NCBI GenBank assembly: GCA_035578155.1
Contig: JAPWDM010000002.1
Coordinates: 35,450,437-35,514,436, forward strand
Source of the DNA: Brachynemurus nebulosus
Lineage: Eukaryota > Arthropoda > Insecta > Neuroptera > Myrmeleontidae
Length of the DNA: 64,000 nucleotides
Reading direction: 5' to 3'
This document shows positions 11,626 through 23,500 of this stretch, piece by piece. Below the pieces are notes generated by a model. The model ran no database searches, was not told the origin of the DNA, and saw only the letters and a list, made by a program, of their open reading frames with translations. The position numbers were made by a program, and so were the translations under genes. Each line of letters starts with the position of its first letter. Within the stretch, counting starts at the first letter, position 1.

Positions 11626-14399
11626 AAATGATATTCCTAGATTGTGACATCCACATCCTCACTATACATACCGAGTTAATAATATATGTTTAAATAGTAC
11701 AAAATAAAGCATCAAGAATGTTTTGAATAAATTAAATAATTTGAACAATATAATCTACTTAATAAATCTCTGACACTGACTGACTGACAGACAGCACACA
11801 ACCTAAACCGTTGGGTTTAGAAGAATGACATTTTGCACAGGAGTTCCCTATGTAATGTAAGTGAGCACTAAGAAAGGACTTTTGAAAATTCATTCCCTAA
11901 GTATAAATATACAATACATTAAAATTATTAAGAATTTTAAATTTATTCAGTACAAATGTAAACATTCAATTGCTAGGTAAAATTTTTGTCTAGATTTTAA
12001 TATCATATACAATATAAGAATTAATAAAAGTGTAGTAGGCTGTGGTATTTTACGCATTCTTGCGTATAAAGAGCCAGTTTTTGTACAGCTGTTGTAAAAC
12101 ATAGCTTACCTAGATAGTATTTTGTACAATAAACAAACAATTTCATGGTAGTCGTAGATAAATTTCATTATATAATCAAAACATTACCATTTTCACTCTC
12201 AACCATAACAGATTTCATAACATTCTCCCATTATAAATTTCATTATGTTCTTGCATTACAAATTTAGTAAAAGTACGCTCGTTAACATAAAGTAACTGGA
12301 GTAAACTGTAAACAAAATACAGGAGAATATAAAAATATTTAAAAATAAGTACGGCCCTGTTTACGTAATTGTTTTATTCTTCCGTTCACGCTTATAAATT
12401 TGATAAATGTAGTAATCAATATCGATTTGTCACGTTTTATTAATTTGTCATTGGAAAAAAATTAGAATTGATTATTATTAAAATTGAATCAAATAATTAA
12501 ATGAATTTCTCTTTTTTCAACTCTTTCATCTAATTCGTTAATTATTTCAAAAAAAACAAATTGTGTCAGTTTTAAATTGAATTTTTATTTAAAAAAGAAT
12601 CAATTTTTTATTTAAAAATAAATAAATAAATAGATGTTTTCTTATTTAAATTTGTGTGTAGTTGTATTTATTTATTATATAGATAAATTTTTAATTTTTA
12701 TACTTATCGTTTGAAAGGCTGAAAATATAATTAGATTAAGAATTAAGAATATTAAAATTAAAATACAAAGAAAATTTCGTGAAGTAATAGGAAAGATGAA
12801 CGAAATATTATAGTTTGAATAAATAACAATTTTATACGCGTTATTGTATATAAAATAATGCTAATTCACATACAGAATTAAAGGCTCTTTTATCTCGCAT
12901 TAAAACTATAAGGATATCTCTAAAATTTTCGAAAATATTAACTTTGCTCTTTTCCGAAAAAAATATTTGCGTGAGAGTAAGTAAAATACACTTCGTCTTT
13001 TTTATATACCATTCTCTTCTCTTTCTTTTATAAAGCTTTGGGAAATTTTACTAATAACTTTTAATAATTTCAAAATAAAGCAATTTTATTTACGGTTTCT
13101 TTTATCCATACTTGGAATTTTTGTGTTTCAAGCAAATATCTGGTGAACTTTAAAGATAATACACCTACGTATGGTATTTTCGTTATTAAGGTTTCCTTAA
13201 ATTGAATTTTTTGAAGAGTATAGAAAATAATATGTCAAAGGTTGTCAAAGAAATTTCTCAATTTCAAATATATCAACTTGACGCAAATAATTCCTAACTT
13301 TTCGATATCTTCACGATATATTTGGTTTAATGTTGAATTATTATTATTCTAGATTAGATTTATTGACAATATCTATCATTATCTTGAGAACAGAGTAATA
13401 TAAATGATACCACAGGAGCCCGAAATGTATACATTCGAGAAAAGCTGACATTGAAGTGAGTATGTGAGATTTAATGTAAAATTTTAATATTTATCCCTTG
13501 TTAAGTATAGTCTTAGGGGTAATTCATAAAACGCAAAAATAAGGGAGGGAGACCAGTGGTCTAGCGTGACGGTATGTGACGAGAAGGGGGGAAGGTCCGA
13601 CAACATGTACCGTGACGTGACCTTTGAAATACCTACATTAATTTTATTAATTCCACATCAGTTTTTGTTTTAACAACTTCTGCACTAAATTGTCAAAGAA
13701 TAAAAATAATTTCGTATCACACCAAACTTCTATGAATAAATGAAATTGTTTAGATATAATCTTTGTATGTTATTAATAACTGTAAAAATAATCTTTCATT
13801 TGGAAGGAGATCCAGTTTTTGTGACATTTTATTACATAGGAGGTTGAGGAATATGTGATACTGTGTGACAAAAGGAGAAGGGAGAAGTCAACAATGCGTG
13901 ATTTTTTTGCGTGACGTACTTTATGGATAATCTGTTACAAGTCGGTTTCCTGAAGTGCGATCGGATGAAAATCTTACTACAGCCGTTGGCCAGTTATTAA
14001 TTTATAAATTTAAAAATTCAAGTACCCAGGTAGGCTCTAAAATATAAGTAAGTGTAGAACTATAATATATTCTTGATGGTTGATTTTCTGACATTTTCGT
14101 CTATTTTAATTTCGTAAACACTTTTACGTGGTAAATTTGCACATTTTAAAATAGATGAATAAAGAATGTTATATAGGTATCCTAAACTATTAAAAAATTA
14201 CACTAATTAGAAATAAAACTAGTTTCATATTATGTACTCAGTGCTTTTCCAAGTTAAAATTATTTTATTTAAAGAAAGATTTATTTAAATAATTTATTAA
14301 ATAGATATATACTACCGTGTCACACGAATTTCTGAGGTACAGCAATTATGGGTAACAACGTTTAAAAGATTCTACTCAATCCTTAGTATTGATAAAAAT
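11626..14399. other. AT-rich DNA with one weak TIR candidate
   Basis: No coding exon was recognised over 2.8 kb. A phrase of the type CTGACTGACTGACAGACAG...TTTTGCACAGGAGTTCCC at 11775-11850 looks like a decayed dispersed repeat. A possible TIR pair at about 13512 (GGGTAATTCATAAAACGC) and 13938 (GCGTGACG...TTATGGATAATC) could bound a 430-bp element, but the match is poor. Confidence 0.45.
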
Positions 14400-14401
14400 T
14401 A

Positions 14402-15682
14402 CCAGGTGTATGCATAAGTCTTTTCCGGTTTAACTAAGAGATGGAATCAGCGAAAAGTACGCAACATATTAATTTGACACATACGTCATTTTATTCGTCT
14501 GACATTTAAAATTACAAACACACACAAGTTGAATCCACCAGAAACTAGCGTCTTTGTTTTATCATTCAGTGATCATGTCGAGTTTTGTGCCTGAAACAAA
14601 ACATTTGAGGCACGCATTGCTTTTTTTATTTAATCAAAAGAAAAAAGCTGTTGAAAGTTATCGTTTGCTGGTAAAAACATATGGTGAACATGCTCCATCT
14701 CTTAGAACATGTGAGACATGGTTTCGACAATTTAAAAGTGGTGACTTCAATGTGAAAGACAGTGAGCGCTCTGGTAGACCACAAAAATGCGAAGACGAGC
14801 AATTGCAGCAGTTATTGGATGATGACCCAACTCAAACTCAACGGCAATTAGCAGAAGCATTACATGTGTCACAAGAAACAATCAGTAGACGTTTACGAGC
14901 AATGGGAAAGATCAATAAACTCGGTAAATGGGTTCCACATAATTTGAGTGAACGTCAAATGAAAAATCGCAAAGTCACTTGTGAAATACTGCTTCAACGC
15001 CACGAAAGGAAATCATTTTTGTATCGAAATGTGACGGGTGACGAAAAATGGATTTATTTTGAAAACCCGAAGCGGAAAAAACCGTGGCTTTCACCTGGCG
15101 AAGCCGGTCCATCAACACCAAGGCGAAATCGTTTCGGCAAGAAGACCATGTTCTGTGTATGGTGGGACCAAAGCGGTATTGTGTATTATGAACTTTTGAA
15201 GCCCGGCAAAACCGTTAATACACAACGCTATCGCCAACAAATGATTAATTTAAACCACACATTAATCGAAAGACGACCAGAATGGGCCAGAAGACACGGC
15301 AAAGTGATTTAGTTACGCCGTCTCATATAGCTAGAACCAGTGAAAGACACCTTGAAATCGCTTGGATGGGAGATTCTTCCGCACCCGCCGTACTTCCCAG
15401 ATCTGGCGCCATCTGATTATCACCTCTTCGCATCAATGGGGCATGCGCTCGCAGAGCAGCATTTCAGCAATTTCGAGGAAGTTGGAAAATGGCTCAACGA
15501 ATGGTTTACCGCAAAAGACAAGCAGTTTTTCTGGCATGGTATTCATAAATTACCTAAAAGATGGGCGAAATATGTAGAAGCCGATGGTCAATATTTTGAA
15601 TAAAAAAAATTAATTTGCCTTGAAAATTACGTGTTTATTTTTTTTTTTACCAAAAAACCGGAAAAAAGTTATGCATATAGTA
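14402..15682 (+). mobile_element. Mos1-like mariner transposon
   Basis: About 1.28 kb, the normal size for mariner. The left TIR is CCAGGTGTATGCATAAGTCTT next to TA at 14400-14401; its first nine bases match the end known for Mos1. The right TIR (inverted: TATGCATAACTTTTTTCCGG) is recognisable over about 25 bp, but its outermost bases have decayed, so the right border is uncertain by a few bp. It encodes one interrupted transposase. Confidence 0.9.
14575..15603 (+). pseudogene. mariner transposase, mauritiana (Mos1) type, inactivated
   Basis: Transposase of the D,D34D type that cuts and reinserts its element at TA sites. The reading frame starts MSSFVPE and runs 245 codons to TAG at 15310. 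It has the paired N-terminal helix-turn-helix domains (about residues 5-110), the WVPH linker motif at 119-122, and TGDEKW with the first catalytic Asp at residue 156, the position it holds in Mos1. A short scrambled stretch at 15310-15335 contains two in-frame TAG codons and lacks the segment with the second catalytic Asp. The frame then resumes to 15603 with the third Asp in PDLAPSDYHLF and the usual YFE C-terminus. The total is about three codons shorter than the 345 residues of Mos1. A further ATG seven codons upstream (14554) exists, but MSSFVP fits the family start. The copy is recognisable throughout, so it is fairly young, but catalytically dead. Confidence 0.92.
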
Positions 15683-15689
15683 TATAATT

Positions 15690-16391
15690 AATTTGTTAAT
15701 AATAATATAATACCTAACTCATCTATAGTATCTTTAAATTTGTACATATTTTAATTGTATCACCTTCCCTATTCTCTAAATTTTCAAATAATACATAACA
15801 TATTTATATGTTATTAAGTCAATGCTGCAACGTTGAATCAATAACACATAATAAAATTATATTTTCTCAAATACTTAATAATGTCCGAAATAAGTAAGAT
15901 AATTTGATATTTTATTCAAATAAATTTTTCTCAAAACTATCTTTTTTGAGATTCACGAGACCACAAGCCAATAAACATATTAAAATTTATATAAACTAAT
16001 TATATAAATGTATAATTGAGGCAGCCAGATACGACCAGGATACGACCGGATAGTATTCTGTAATGTAGTAAAGTTTTCAAATAATTATTGAAAAATGCCT
16101 ACAACTGCCTTTACACTTTGTCTAGTAGTATAATATAATTGTGTTCATTGGTCTGTGCATGAGACTGATGTGGCAGGGCAGTATATGTATAATATGTTCC
16201 TCAGAAATTTATAATGGTCAACTCTACTTCGAAGCAAGAACAACATTTTGATATCGTGTCATTCAAACTAAATAAAAATTTCACATGTGTAATTCTGTAC
16301 CAAATTTGGATTGCAACTACATTGCCACTTCCTACTGAATATATATGTATATTCTAGGTGTTAAAAATCGTGCTTAAAATGCTAGCATAAA
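15690..16391. other. AT-rich DNA, no gene seen
   Basis: No feature recognised. Confidence 0.5.
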
Positions 16392-16393
16392 TA

Positions 16394-17221
16394 CACGGAG
16401 AGAAAAATCATATAATTTTTGTAGATAAAATTTCAGAAAAATTACCATGCTCTCTTTTAATGCGTGCGCGAACGACGACCAAAGTAAAAAATATATTATA
16501 GCATGGTAAAATTTAATGTGGTAACACAACTTCTATCACACTCTTATGCATATATGTTATAGTTTAATTCTTGTTGTTGTACTCTTTCATTTCCGCATCT
16601 GACCCGCAACCTTATGTTGCTTCGGCTGTACCTGTAAAAACTTCGAAGATGCCCGATCTTTTCCGACCTTGGATTCTTTATGATCCATACAAAAATGATT
16701 GGCAACAATATATTCTAATACTGAAGATAGTGGAGTAACAAAATGATGAATTAAACGATGACCATCCGTCAAGACATTCTAATGAACACTGCTTCGACAG
16801 CACACGACACCACACCAATTGACCAGCTACTTGCAACACCACCAGTCCTGCTATGTGACCTTCATATATGATTGTGCTGATACTTTCTGCAGCTTGCCTC
16901 GCTATGTGACAGCGTTGATACCTTCTCTTTCTTTCGTTCTACTATTAGCTTCTTTTATTCTTTTCTACTTTTCTTCTATTTTAAGACAGCATGGTAATTT
17001 TTGTAAGAAAAACAATTAAACTGTCGGCAATGGAACTTTTTACTGCGCTGTTTTACAAATTTTACGGAGCTAATATTACGGAAAGAACATTCTATCCTTT
17101 AAATTTTCTATGATTAATTATAATTTTTATATTTTTACCGTACAAAATTGAATATGTTCGCCTTTTACACGTCGATTGTAGTGCTGAGCACAGTAATTTT
17201 TATATGAATTTTCTCTCTGTG
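16394..17221. mobile_element. TA-flanked TIR element with GC-richer core
   Basis: Ends CACGGAGAGAAAAATCATATAA and, inverted, CACAGAGAGAAAATTCATATAA, each next to TA (16392-16393, 17222-17223). It is 828 bp long. A second inner inverted pair is ATTACCATGC (16442) with GCATGGTAAT (16990). The interior at about 16580-16950 is clearly less AT-rich than its surroundings and holds a minus-strand 61-codon frame (16587-16772) with balanced composition. The core may be captured sequence. No transposase was recognised. Confidence 0.65.
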
Positions 17222-17223
17222 TA

Positions 17224-17735
17224 GGTATGTGTAGATAAAGTTAAAAAAAATGAAATTTTATAAATTCTTCCAATTTTAAACTTTGATTGTACGCTATTCT
17301 TTTTTTACCACGTTCAGCTTGCGAACATTATTATCGTCAATAAATTTATCTGATATATGCGCGTCACTAAGTTTATTTACTCTCATATTTTTCTAACAGA
17401 ATGGAATTTCTTGCCATACTCATTCACAGCGGTAACCCAGTTCAACGATACCGCTTATTTTCAATTTAATTTCCCTTCTCAGTCTAATTTTAAAAATACT
17501 ATCTCTTATTGATTATATACGAGTATCTATATTGGCGGAATTGGTACGTTTACGTTTCACAAAAAGTAAAAATATAATAAAGAATTTTTTCACGTTAATA
17601 TAAAAATTCCATAACTTATATTTTATTGTATTATTTTTATTACATCACTTTTAAAAAAAAAATCACAAATCGAAAACATTGGAAATAATGATTATTAAAA
17701 GAAACTATTGCATAGATGTAGTACCTATAGATTAA
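17224..17735. other. AT-rich DNA, no gene seen
   Basis: No feature recognised. Confidence 0.5.
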
Positions 17736-17739
17736 ACTA

Positions 17740-18032
17740 ACTAAAGTTGTTTTAATTTCAAATATTATCGAGAGCTTGTGAAACATTACTACGAACGGGG
17801 AACTTTTGATCGTATTTAAACATACGTTAGTATTCATATGCTCACTTAACGTTCAGATAAACTGAAACTTAACCACTCGATTTCCTTTGGTACGCATGAC
17901 CAAATCATTATATTAATTAAAAATCACATATAATATTTACGTATGTTTAAATACGAACGAAATTTCCCCATACTTACAATTAGTAATGCTTCACAAGCAC
18001 TGGATAATATTTATGAAATTAAAATAACTGCT
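17740..18032. repeat. Inverted repeat with arms near 100 bp
   Basis: The left arm at about 17740-17840 (TTTAATTTCAAATATTATCG, CGTATTTAAACATACGT) pairs with 17935-18032 (ACGTATGTTTAAATACG, CTGGATAATATTTATGAAATTAAA) around a spacer of about 95 bp. It is imperfect. It lies 78 bp upstream of a tRNA-like sequence, but that sequence is not mirrored on the other side. Confidence 0.6.
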
Positions 18033-18109
18033 TATTCTCGCATCAAAGAGAATAGTATATTATTGTGTGTGAGTAAATTATTATCGGACTGGAATGACTA
18101 TCGAACAAG

Positions 18110-18181
18110 GATCGTGTGGCCTAGGAGGCAAGGCACTTGGCCAGTAACCAAGAGATCCTGGGTTCGAGTCCCAGTTTCTGT
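18110..18181 (+). ncRNA. tRNA-Thr(AGT)-like sequence, acceptor stem lost
   Basis: A-box TGGCCTAGGAGG from 18117 and a perfect B-box GGTTCGAGTCC at 18161-18171 lie 44 bp apart, as in a tRNA. The D stem GCCT/AGGC, anticodon stem CTTGG/CCAAG with loop CCAGTAA (anticodon AGT, Thr), and T stem CTGGG/CCCAG all pair perfectly. The 5' GATCGTG and 3' TTTCTGT do not pair, so no acceptor stem forms, and base 33 is C instead of T. It is most likely a tRNA pseudogene or the head of a tRNA-Thr-derived SINE whose body would run into 18182-18260. Confidence 0.75.
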
Positions 18182-18259
18182 TCGTTGCATGAAACCTGGA
18201 ACCTATTGTCCCAGTCGATCCAGTTTGATAATTATTCAGTCACTATATGATTTTTAATT

Positions 18260-19870
18260 AACTAAAGTTGGGGTGATGTCATCAAACAAGTTCAACAAAT
18301 GAAGCAAAATTAAACATACCAAATCTCTTTTCCTTTTTGTTATTTTTATATTCGAGTAACTATAGTAATATTAAATTGTACTACTAATTTTGGTTCATTT
18401 GTTAATGAAGTTAGACTAACTTTAAATAAACTGACCTATAATTACAAACAGCGTTGTGGCGAATAAATGTAACATGATCGTGTAGTCGAATCTATTTTAT
18501 TCACATAGGCTATAATTCTGTTTTAGTAAGTTAATTGCTACAAAAATCACTATAGTTTTGATACATAAATTATTCTGCTTTTGCTGTGTGCTTAGTAATA
18601 ACACTCCAGCAGAGATGTCTTTACATTAATGGTAATACTAATTAAACATTAACGAAAACGAGTCATAAAAATTCTACACAGTTTTGAAACAATTAGAGTT
18701 GTATCTCCTTTAGTAAATTTCGCATATGAAATACCTAACTACAATTACGCTGGGTTAGTTAACAACTAAATCAAAAAATAAATTTCAGACATACTTGCTT
18801 ATTATTTGGCAGCTTATCAAGAAAATAAATTTTGGCCAAATATAAATCGTAAACCTACGTGTTCCGTACAATAAATTTTATTTAAATATATATTTAATGT
18901 AACTTGCACTAGAATTTACCCAACACTACCTATATCCTGCAAAATTGTTTTCCCTGTTCTCCAAATTAATCACTAGAATCAAAATCCAATTTTTTTGCAC
19001 AACTACCACGCTCGATAGTTTCAAGGAAAATCACTTACGGATATCGAAGTCATTCCATGAGTATTCCGTTTTGCCAATTTTGGTACGGAATGCTCAAAAG
19101 TAAATATGTAATTTCACCTAGTTTTTAAAGAAATATTCAAATATACTATTTATTTTTATACCTTCATAAAAAAAAGTATTCAAAAAAGGAGACAAACGTA
19201 AAAGCACAACGTAACTGATTTCCATTCAAGATAAACTAAAAACAGCATCTATCAAAATGTTATTCTACCGAACCGGCACGATGTTGGCATACTTTTTTCC
19301 TTGTTAGAAAAAGTATGTATATTCGGTCTCACAATATTAAATATTCAAGTTCTCTTGTTGTTTTTTTCTAAAACATACATAATACATAATAACCTAACCT
19401 AAATAAAAAGGCGTCATTATCTAACAGCTTATACATGTTATTTGTTATCTTTTTTCCACATAGTACACAATATGTAACATTAGATACATATTACAACTAC
19501 TCAGTATGTATGGAGAAAAACTAAGACCAGTGTTGTTTACATAACCGCAATTTTATTGACATCATAAATTTTTAGATTGAAAACCATTATGGCGGATATA
19601 ACATCGCGAACATATCGTTAGAAAGCTCTACAGTCAATTCGTTAGCGATACTTAAAAATGCATTCGATGTAGAAAGTCATTAAGAAATAAAAACGTACTA
19701 GCTACTAATAAAAGCTCATGAAATCTGTTAATAAGCATAAATTGCTATCGGAAATAAAATTCATCTAAATTTGATCCACTGGTCTCTCAGATATGTATTC
19801 GGTATTCATTTAAGTATTTTCATTTAATTATGGACAAAAATCGTATTAATTTTTATATTATAAATTGTAT
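18260..19870. other. AT-rich DNA, no gene seen
   Basis: No coding exon, RNA gene or repeat structure recognised in this 1.6-kb stretch. Confidence 0.5.
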
Positions 19871-19874
19871 ATAC

Positions 19875-20110
19875 AGTGCGGCTCAGAAAAACATTTTGGA
19901 TACAGTTTAATGCAATGAAGCAAGAACAATTAAGCAGGTGCATATGTGTGGTTACTATACTCTGTTAATAAAATATTATGTATGTTACATATTTTATTCT
20001 AGACGCTACTTTCTCATATGTTTTCTGTTTACATTACTCTAGACGCTACTTTCTTATATATTTTCTGTTTGTTGCATGAAACCTGAATCCAAAATGTTTC
20101 AATGGGAATA
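19875..20110 (+). mobile_element. Fragment of a TIR element with an inner tandem repeat
   Basis: Starts TA|CAGTGCGGCTCAGAAAAACA and has CATTTTGGATACAG near the left and, inverted, CTGAATCCAAAATG near 20089. Two near-identical units of about 39 bp (CTCTAGACGCTACTTTCT...TTTTCTGTTT) lie at 19998-20072. The right terminus does not mirror the left one fully, so it is a fragment. Confidence 0.4.
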
Positions 20111-21400
20111 TGAATAACTTGGTGAATTAGAAAGTTATATTTGATTTCGCGTTAATGATTAAGGGGTTCTATGCACTTCGGTGGAGAAAAGATATAGAAA
20201 TATTATTATTATTTCTTAAGGGGCGTTATTAAATGGTGACTATGACTATTTTTAGGAAAAGTTATCACCAGTATACTGAATGAAAAATTATTTTATTACA
20301 CGAAGTACCTACGCCTCGGTCTACACCGATGAGCATCAGATAAAAATAAAAATATAAAAAATAGTAACGGTCAAATTGATGACTACATATAATGGAGCAA
20401 GTAGAGCAACCACTCCAGAGCGCATGATAAAAAGGGCACAACAGGGTAAAATAAAATTAGAAGAATTTGGAAATTTGAAAAATTTGTTGGGAGCGATGTT
20501 TTGTGTATCAATCTACAAATTCATTGATGTGCTCCCTTATCCAATAACAACTTACAAAAACAGAAAAATTACTTGTTTTCAATGTCTCTGTAAGTTTCTA
20601 AGGGCAGTAGGATTAATACCATTTTTTTTTTCATTTACAGTATTAGACCTAATAGCTTGTTGTTTTTTGTTCATGTTAACTAAATGTATTCCCTTGAAAA
20701 AGTCTCATTTTCCTTGTTTTTGTGTGAAAATATTGTAATTTTTTGATTTTTTATTTGATAAAATGACAAAATATCATCAAAATATCATTTTTGGTTTGTA
20801 ATAAATTCGTTCCTACAATTTTTGTTATTTTTATTTAACCTTGATTTTTGGTATAAATTTGAAGTATGGATAACTTGCATTAAACAAAGAGAAATTGTGA
20901 CGGCTAAAGTATGATGAAAAATTTGAAAGTAGGGTAAATGTGAAGAATTTAAGTTGGGCTTTAATCTGATGTACCTCACTTCTCTTGTAAACCATTCTAA
21001 ATAATTTTTTTGATGTTTACCCGAAATAATAAGTTTACCCGAATAATTTTACCCGAAAATTCATAAGATTTGCAAAACCGCACCGGGGAAATGTGAATAG
21101 CTTATAAAATTTTTATATTTCACACGAATTTGCTCAAAATTTGTGTGGTGCATCCTGAATAATGTAGAATTAAAAATAAATCAACCATAATGTAATATAT
21201 ACAGTAAATAATACTTAAAACAACACTTTTATCGCAGTTCATGGAAATCCATTCACAATTACCGCGGTCAACCCTCAGGGCCGTGGAGAGAAATGGCGGG
21301 CCCCGGGAACAAAGTACTTTTCTTAATAATTTTTCCCCAAAAACATAAGTAATGAGCAAAAAAAAGTTGCCGTTTTGGTACATTGCCATGTCAAAAGTAT
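20111..21400. other. AT-rich DNA, one unassigned open frame
   Basis: A 120-codon open frame at 20376-20738 begins with a polar segment (ATTPERMIKRAQQGKIKLEEF) and ends in hydrophobic runs. I recognise no domain. A T-rich tract ending in CAG at 20620-20640 could be a chance splice acceptor. Nothing else was seen. Confidence 0.35.
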
Positions 21401-21508
21401 GGACACCCCTTGGGTTAAAATGTACCCGTACATTTGACGACGTGGAGTGTACTAAAACCAGCTTAGCCCTTCTATTGCAACGCAGGCGAAGACGCGGGTA
21501 AATGCTAG
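21400..21508 (+). mobile_element. Possible Helitron 3' end
   Basis: Ends GCAGGCGAAGACGCGGGTAAATGCTAG followed by T. A small GC-rich stem lies about 10 bp before a CTAG terminus, which fits the CTRR rule for Helitron ends, and GC-rich text of the type GCGAAGNCGCGGG...GCTAGT is common at insect Helitron ends. The left (TC) end was not located, so extent and identity are uncertain. Confidence 0.35.
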
Positions 21509-22296
21509 TAAATAATAAAAATACAAAATTCCTACTTTATAAATAAACAGTGACTTTAATAACGTTTTTAAATTACTTAATATTTGTGTATTGCATTTGT
21601 TATAAAAGTAAGTCCATTTTTTTTTTAAATTTTTAAAATTATAATCCGCCTACTTGTATTAGAATAAAAATAAAGTATTTAAAACACATTTAACAATACC
21701 ATTGAATTCTCATGTAAAAATGGAAAAAGTTGGGGGAAAAGTAATGAGGAATCCCTAAAAGGCACTAGCTGGATACCAACCCAATACACGTACAAAATTT
21801 CAGCCCTTTAGGTTTCCTTCGAGAGTCTCTAGACCTATTAGAAAAAAAGCAAAAAAATCAAGGAAATATTGGCATAAAGATCGTGGGGGTAAGGGTTAAA
21901 ATTTGAAACATCCAAAAAGCAGCGGCTGGCTATTAGCTTAACCTGCGCACCGCCCCTACTCACGTCTCTCGCAGTTCTTATCCTATAGGTTGTATTTGTC
22001 TAATTTTTTCGAGGAAAAATTCGACTAAAAAATTTTTTTAGCCTAAGTAAATAAGAGTATCCTTCGTATTTTACCCTAAGTAAATAAGAGTATCCTCCCT
22101 GTTCCTATAGGAATAGGATCCCTACACCCCCTAAGTTTGTTTTTTATTATATTTTAATGCTCCATAAAGTAACTGATTCATTGCTGGAGACACCCAAACA
22201 GTAGGCGTTGACTATACGATAAGAACGGCGAGAGGCGAGACTAGGGGCGCTATCCGTTTTCGGACCCGTAGAATACGATTCTGTAGAAAAAAAGGT

Positions 22297-22301
<5 letters not shown>

Positions 22302-22388
<87 letters not shown>
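22302..22388. repeat. (TA)n microsatellite
   Basis: About 87 bp of pure TA at the fixed internal position of family F2. Confidence 0.95.
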
Positions 22389-22390
<2 letters not shown>

Positions 22391-22699
22391 CCGCTAACTT
22401 TTGACATGTGTAGGGCCCCTCTATGGAAGTTAAGAGCTGAAACTAAGTAAGTGGGATGGAGGGTGCATCGGAAATGGGCTCATTTTATCAGAGTGGGGTC
22501 ACATTTTGGGCAAACTTTGGACCCGACCCAAACCTTAAGGGGGCGGTGGACAGAAAACAAAAACAATGAAACTTTTCCAAACCGGTTGATTATACTGTTT
22601 CGATCAATTTTCTAGAACATATCCAAAATTCAGCTTCCGAGGATGATTTGGAGGGAGTAGAGGGGAAAAAAAGTATTTTGGCTGGATCTAACACGCCCA

Positions 22700-23280
22700 C
22701 AGCCCCCAAAATTAACGTAGAGGGTTGAAATTTGGTATGTTGATAAAGTTCGTACCCAGGTTGTGCTGTTTAGAGGCTTTAGTATGTTACCCCCACCCCC
22801 ACCAATTTTAAGCTAAAATTTCATGTTTTTTCGACGTTTTCGAAGTTTATACCACTCGCACAAGTCACCCAAATAAACCTAGAGGGCTGAAATTTTGTAT
22901 TCGGATCTAGTTGGTATCAAGGGGGTGCCTTTTTGCTTCTCAACTTTTAACCCTTACCCCCACCATTTTTATACCAAAAAGAACATGATTTTTCTTTTTT
23001 TTAACAGTTTCGTTCGGGTCAAAACCTTCCCAAATAAACCTAGAGGGCTGAAATTTTGTGTACAGGTTAAGCTAATAGACAGCCACTGCTTTTGGAGGTT
23101 TCAACTTTTAACCCTTACCTCCACGATTTTTACGCCAATATTTCCTTGATTTTTTTGCTTTTTTTCTCGAAGGAAACCTAGAGGGCTGAAATTTTTTACG
23201 TGTATTCAGTTAGTTTTCAGCTAGTGCCTTTTAGGGATTCCACATTACTTTTCCCCCACTTCTCCCATTTTTAATCGGAC
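22700..23280 (-). repeat. Degenerate tandem units in F2, period near 150-165 bp
   Basis: A phrase of the type ACCTAGAGGGCTGAAATTTTGT recurs at about 22718, 22878, 23038 and 23180. Each is followed by GGTTT/CTTCTCAACTTTTAACCCTTACCCCCACC-type text. The units have diverged strongly from each other. Confidence 0.65.
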
Positions 23281-23500
23281 TTCAATGGGATTTTTAAATG
23301 TGTTTTAAATGCTTTACTTTTATTCTAACTTAAGTAGGCGTATAGTAATTTTAAAAATTAAAAAAAAAATGAACTTACTTTTATAATAAATGCAAAATGA
23401 CAACCACCAAAATCTTGATATTTTGAAGATACCGAAGATGAAGGGAAAAATTCGACTTCCGTGATGGGGTCCCGCGGCTCACGGCGTTTTTTTAATATAT

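Larger units (their letters stand above)
21510..23500 (-). repeat. Dispersed repeat family F2, long copy
   Basis: Oriented opposite to the copies at 30.4-32.5 and 47.3-48.9 kb. The order here is right flank (AATTTTTTCGAGGAAAAATTCGACT at 22000, TATACGATAAGAACGG at 22212, CTATCCGTTTTCGGACC at 22250), then (TA)n, then left flank (CCCGCTAACTTTTGACATG, GGGCCCCTCTATGGAAG, AGAGCTGAAA), then a degenerate tandem region. The two ends (21510-21900 and 23030-23400) are also inverted copies of each other, including CCTACTTTATAAATAAACAGTGAC-type text near the left end and GCCTTTTAGGGATTCC on both sides. No coding capacity was seen. Confidence 0.65.

Noticed and set aside
13512..13938. TIR element with GGGTAATTCATAAAACGC-type ends
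   Set aside because: The inverted match is poor and no clear target duplication was found; noted only within the surrounding stretch.
20376..20738. 120-codon open frame as a real gene
   Set aside because: No domain recognised. The second half is AT-driven hydrophobic text, and nothing around it supports an exon.
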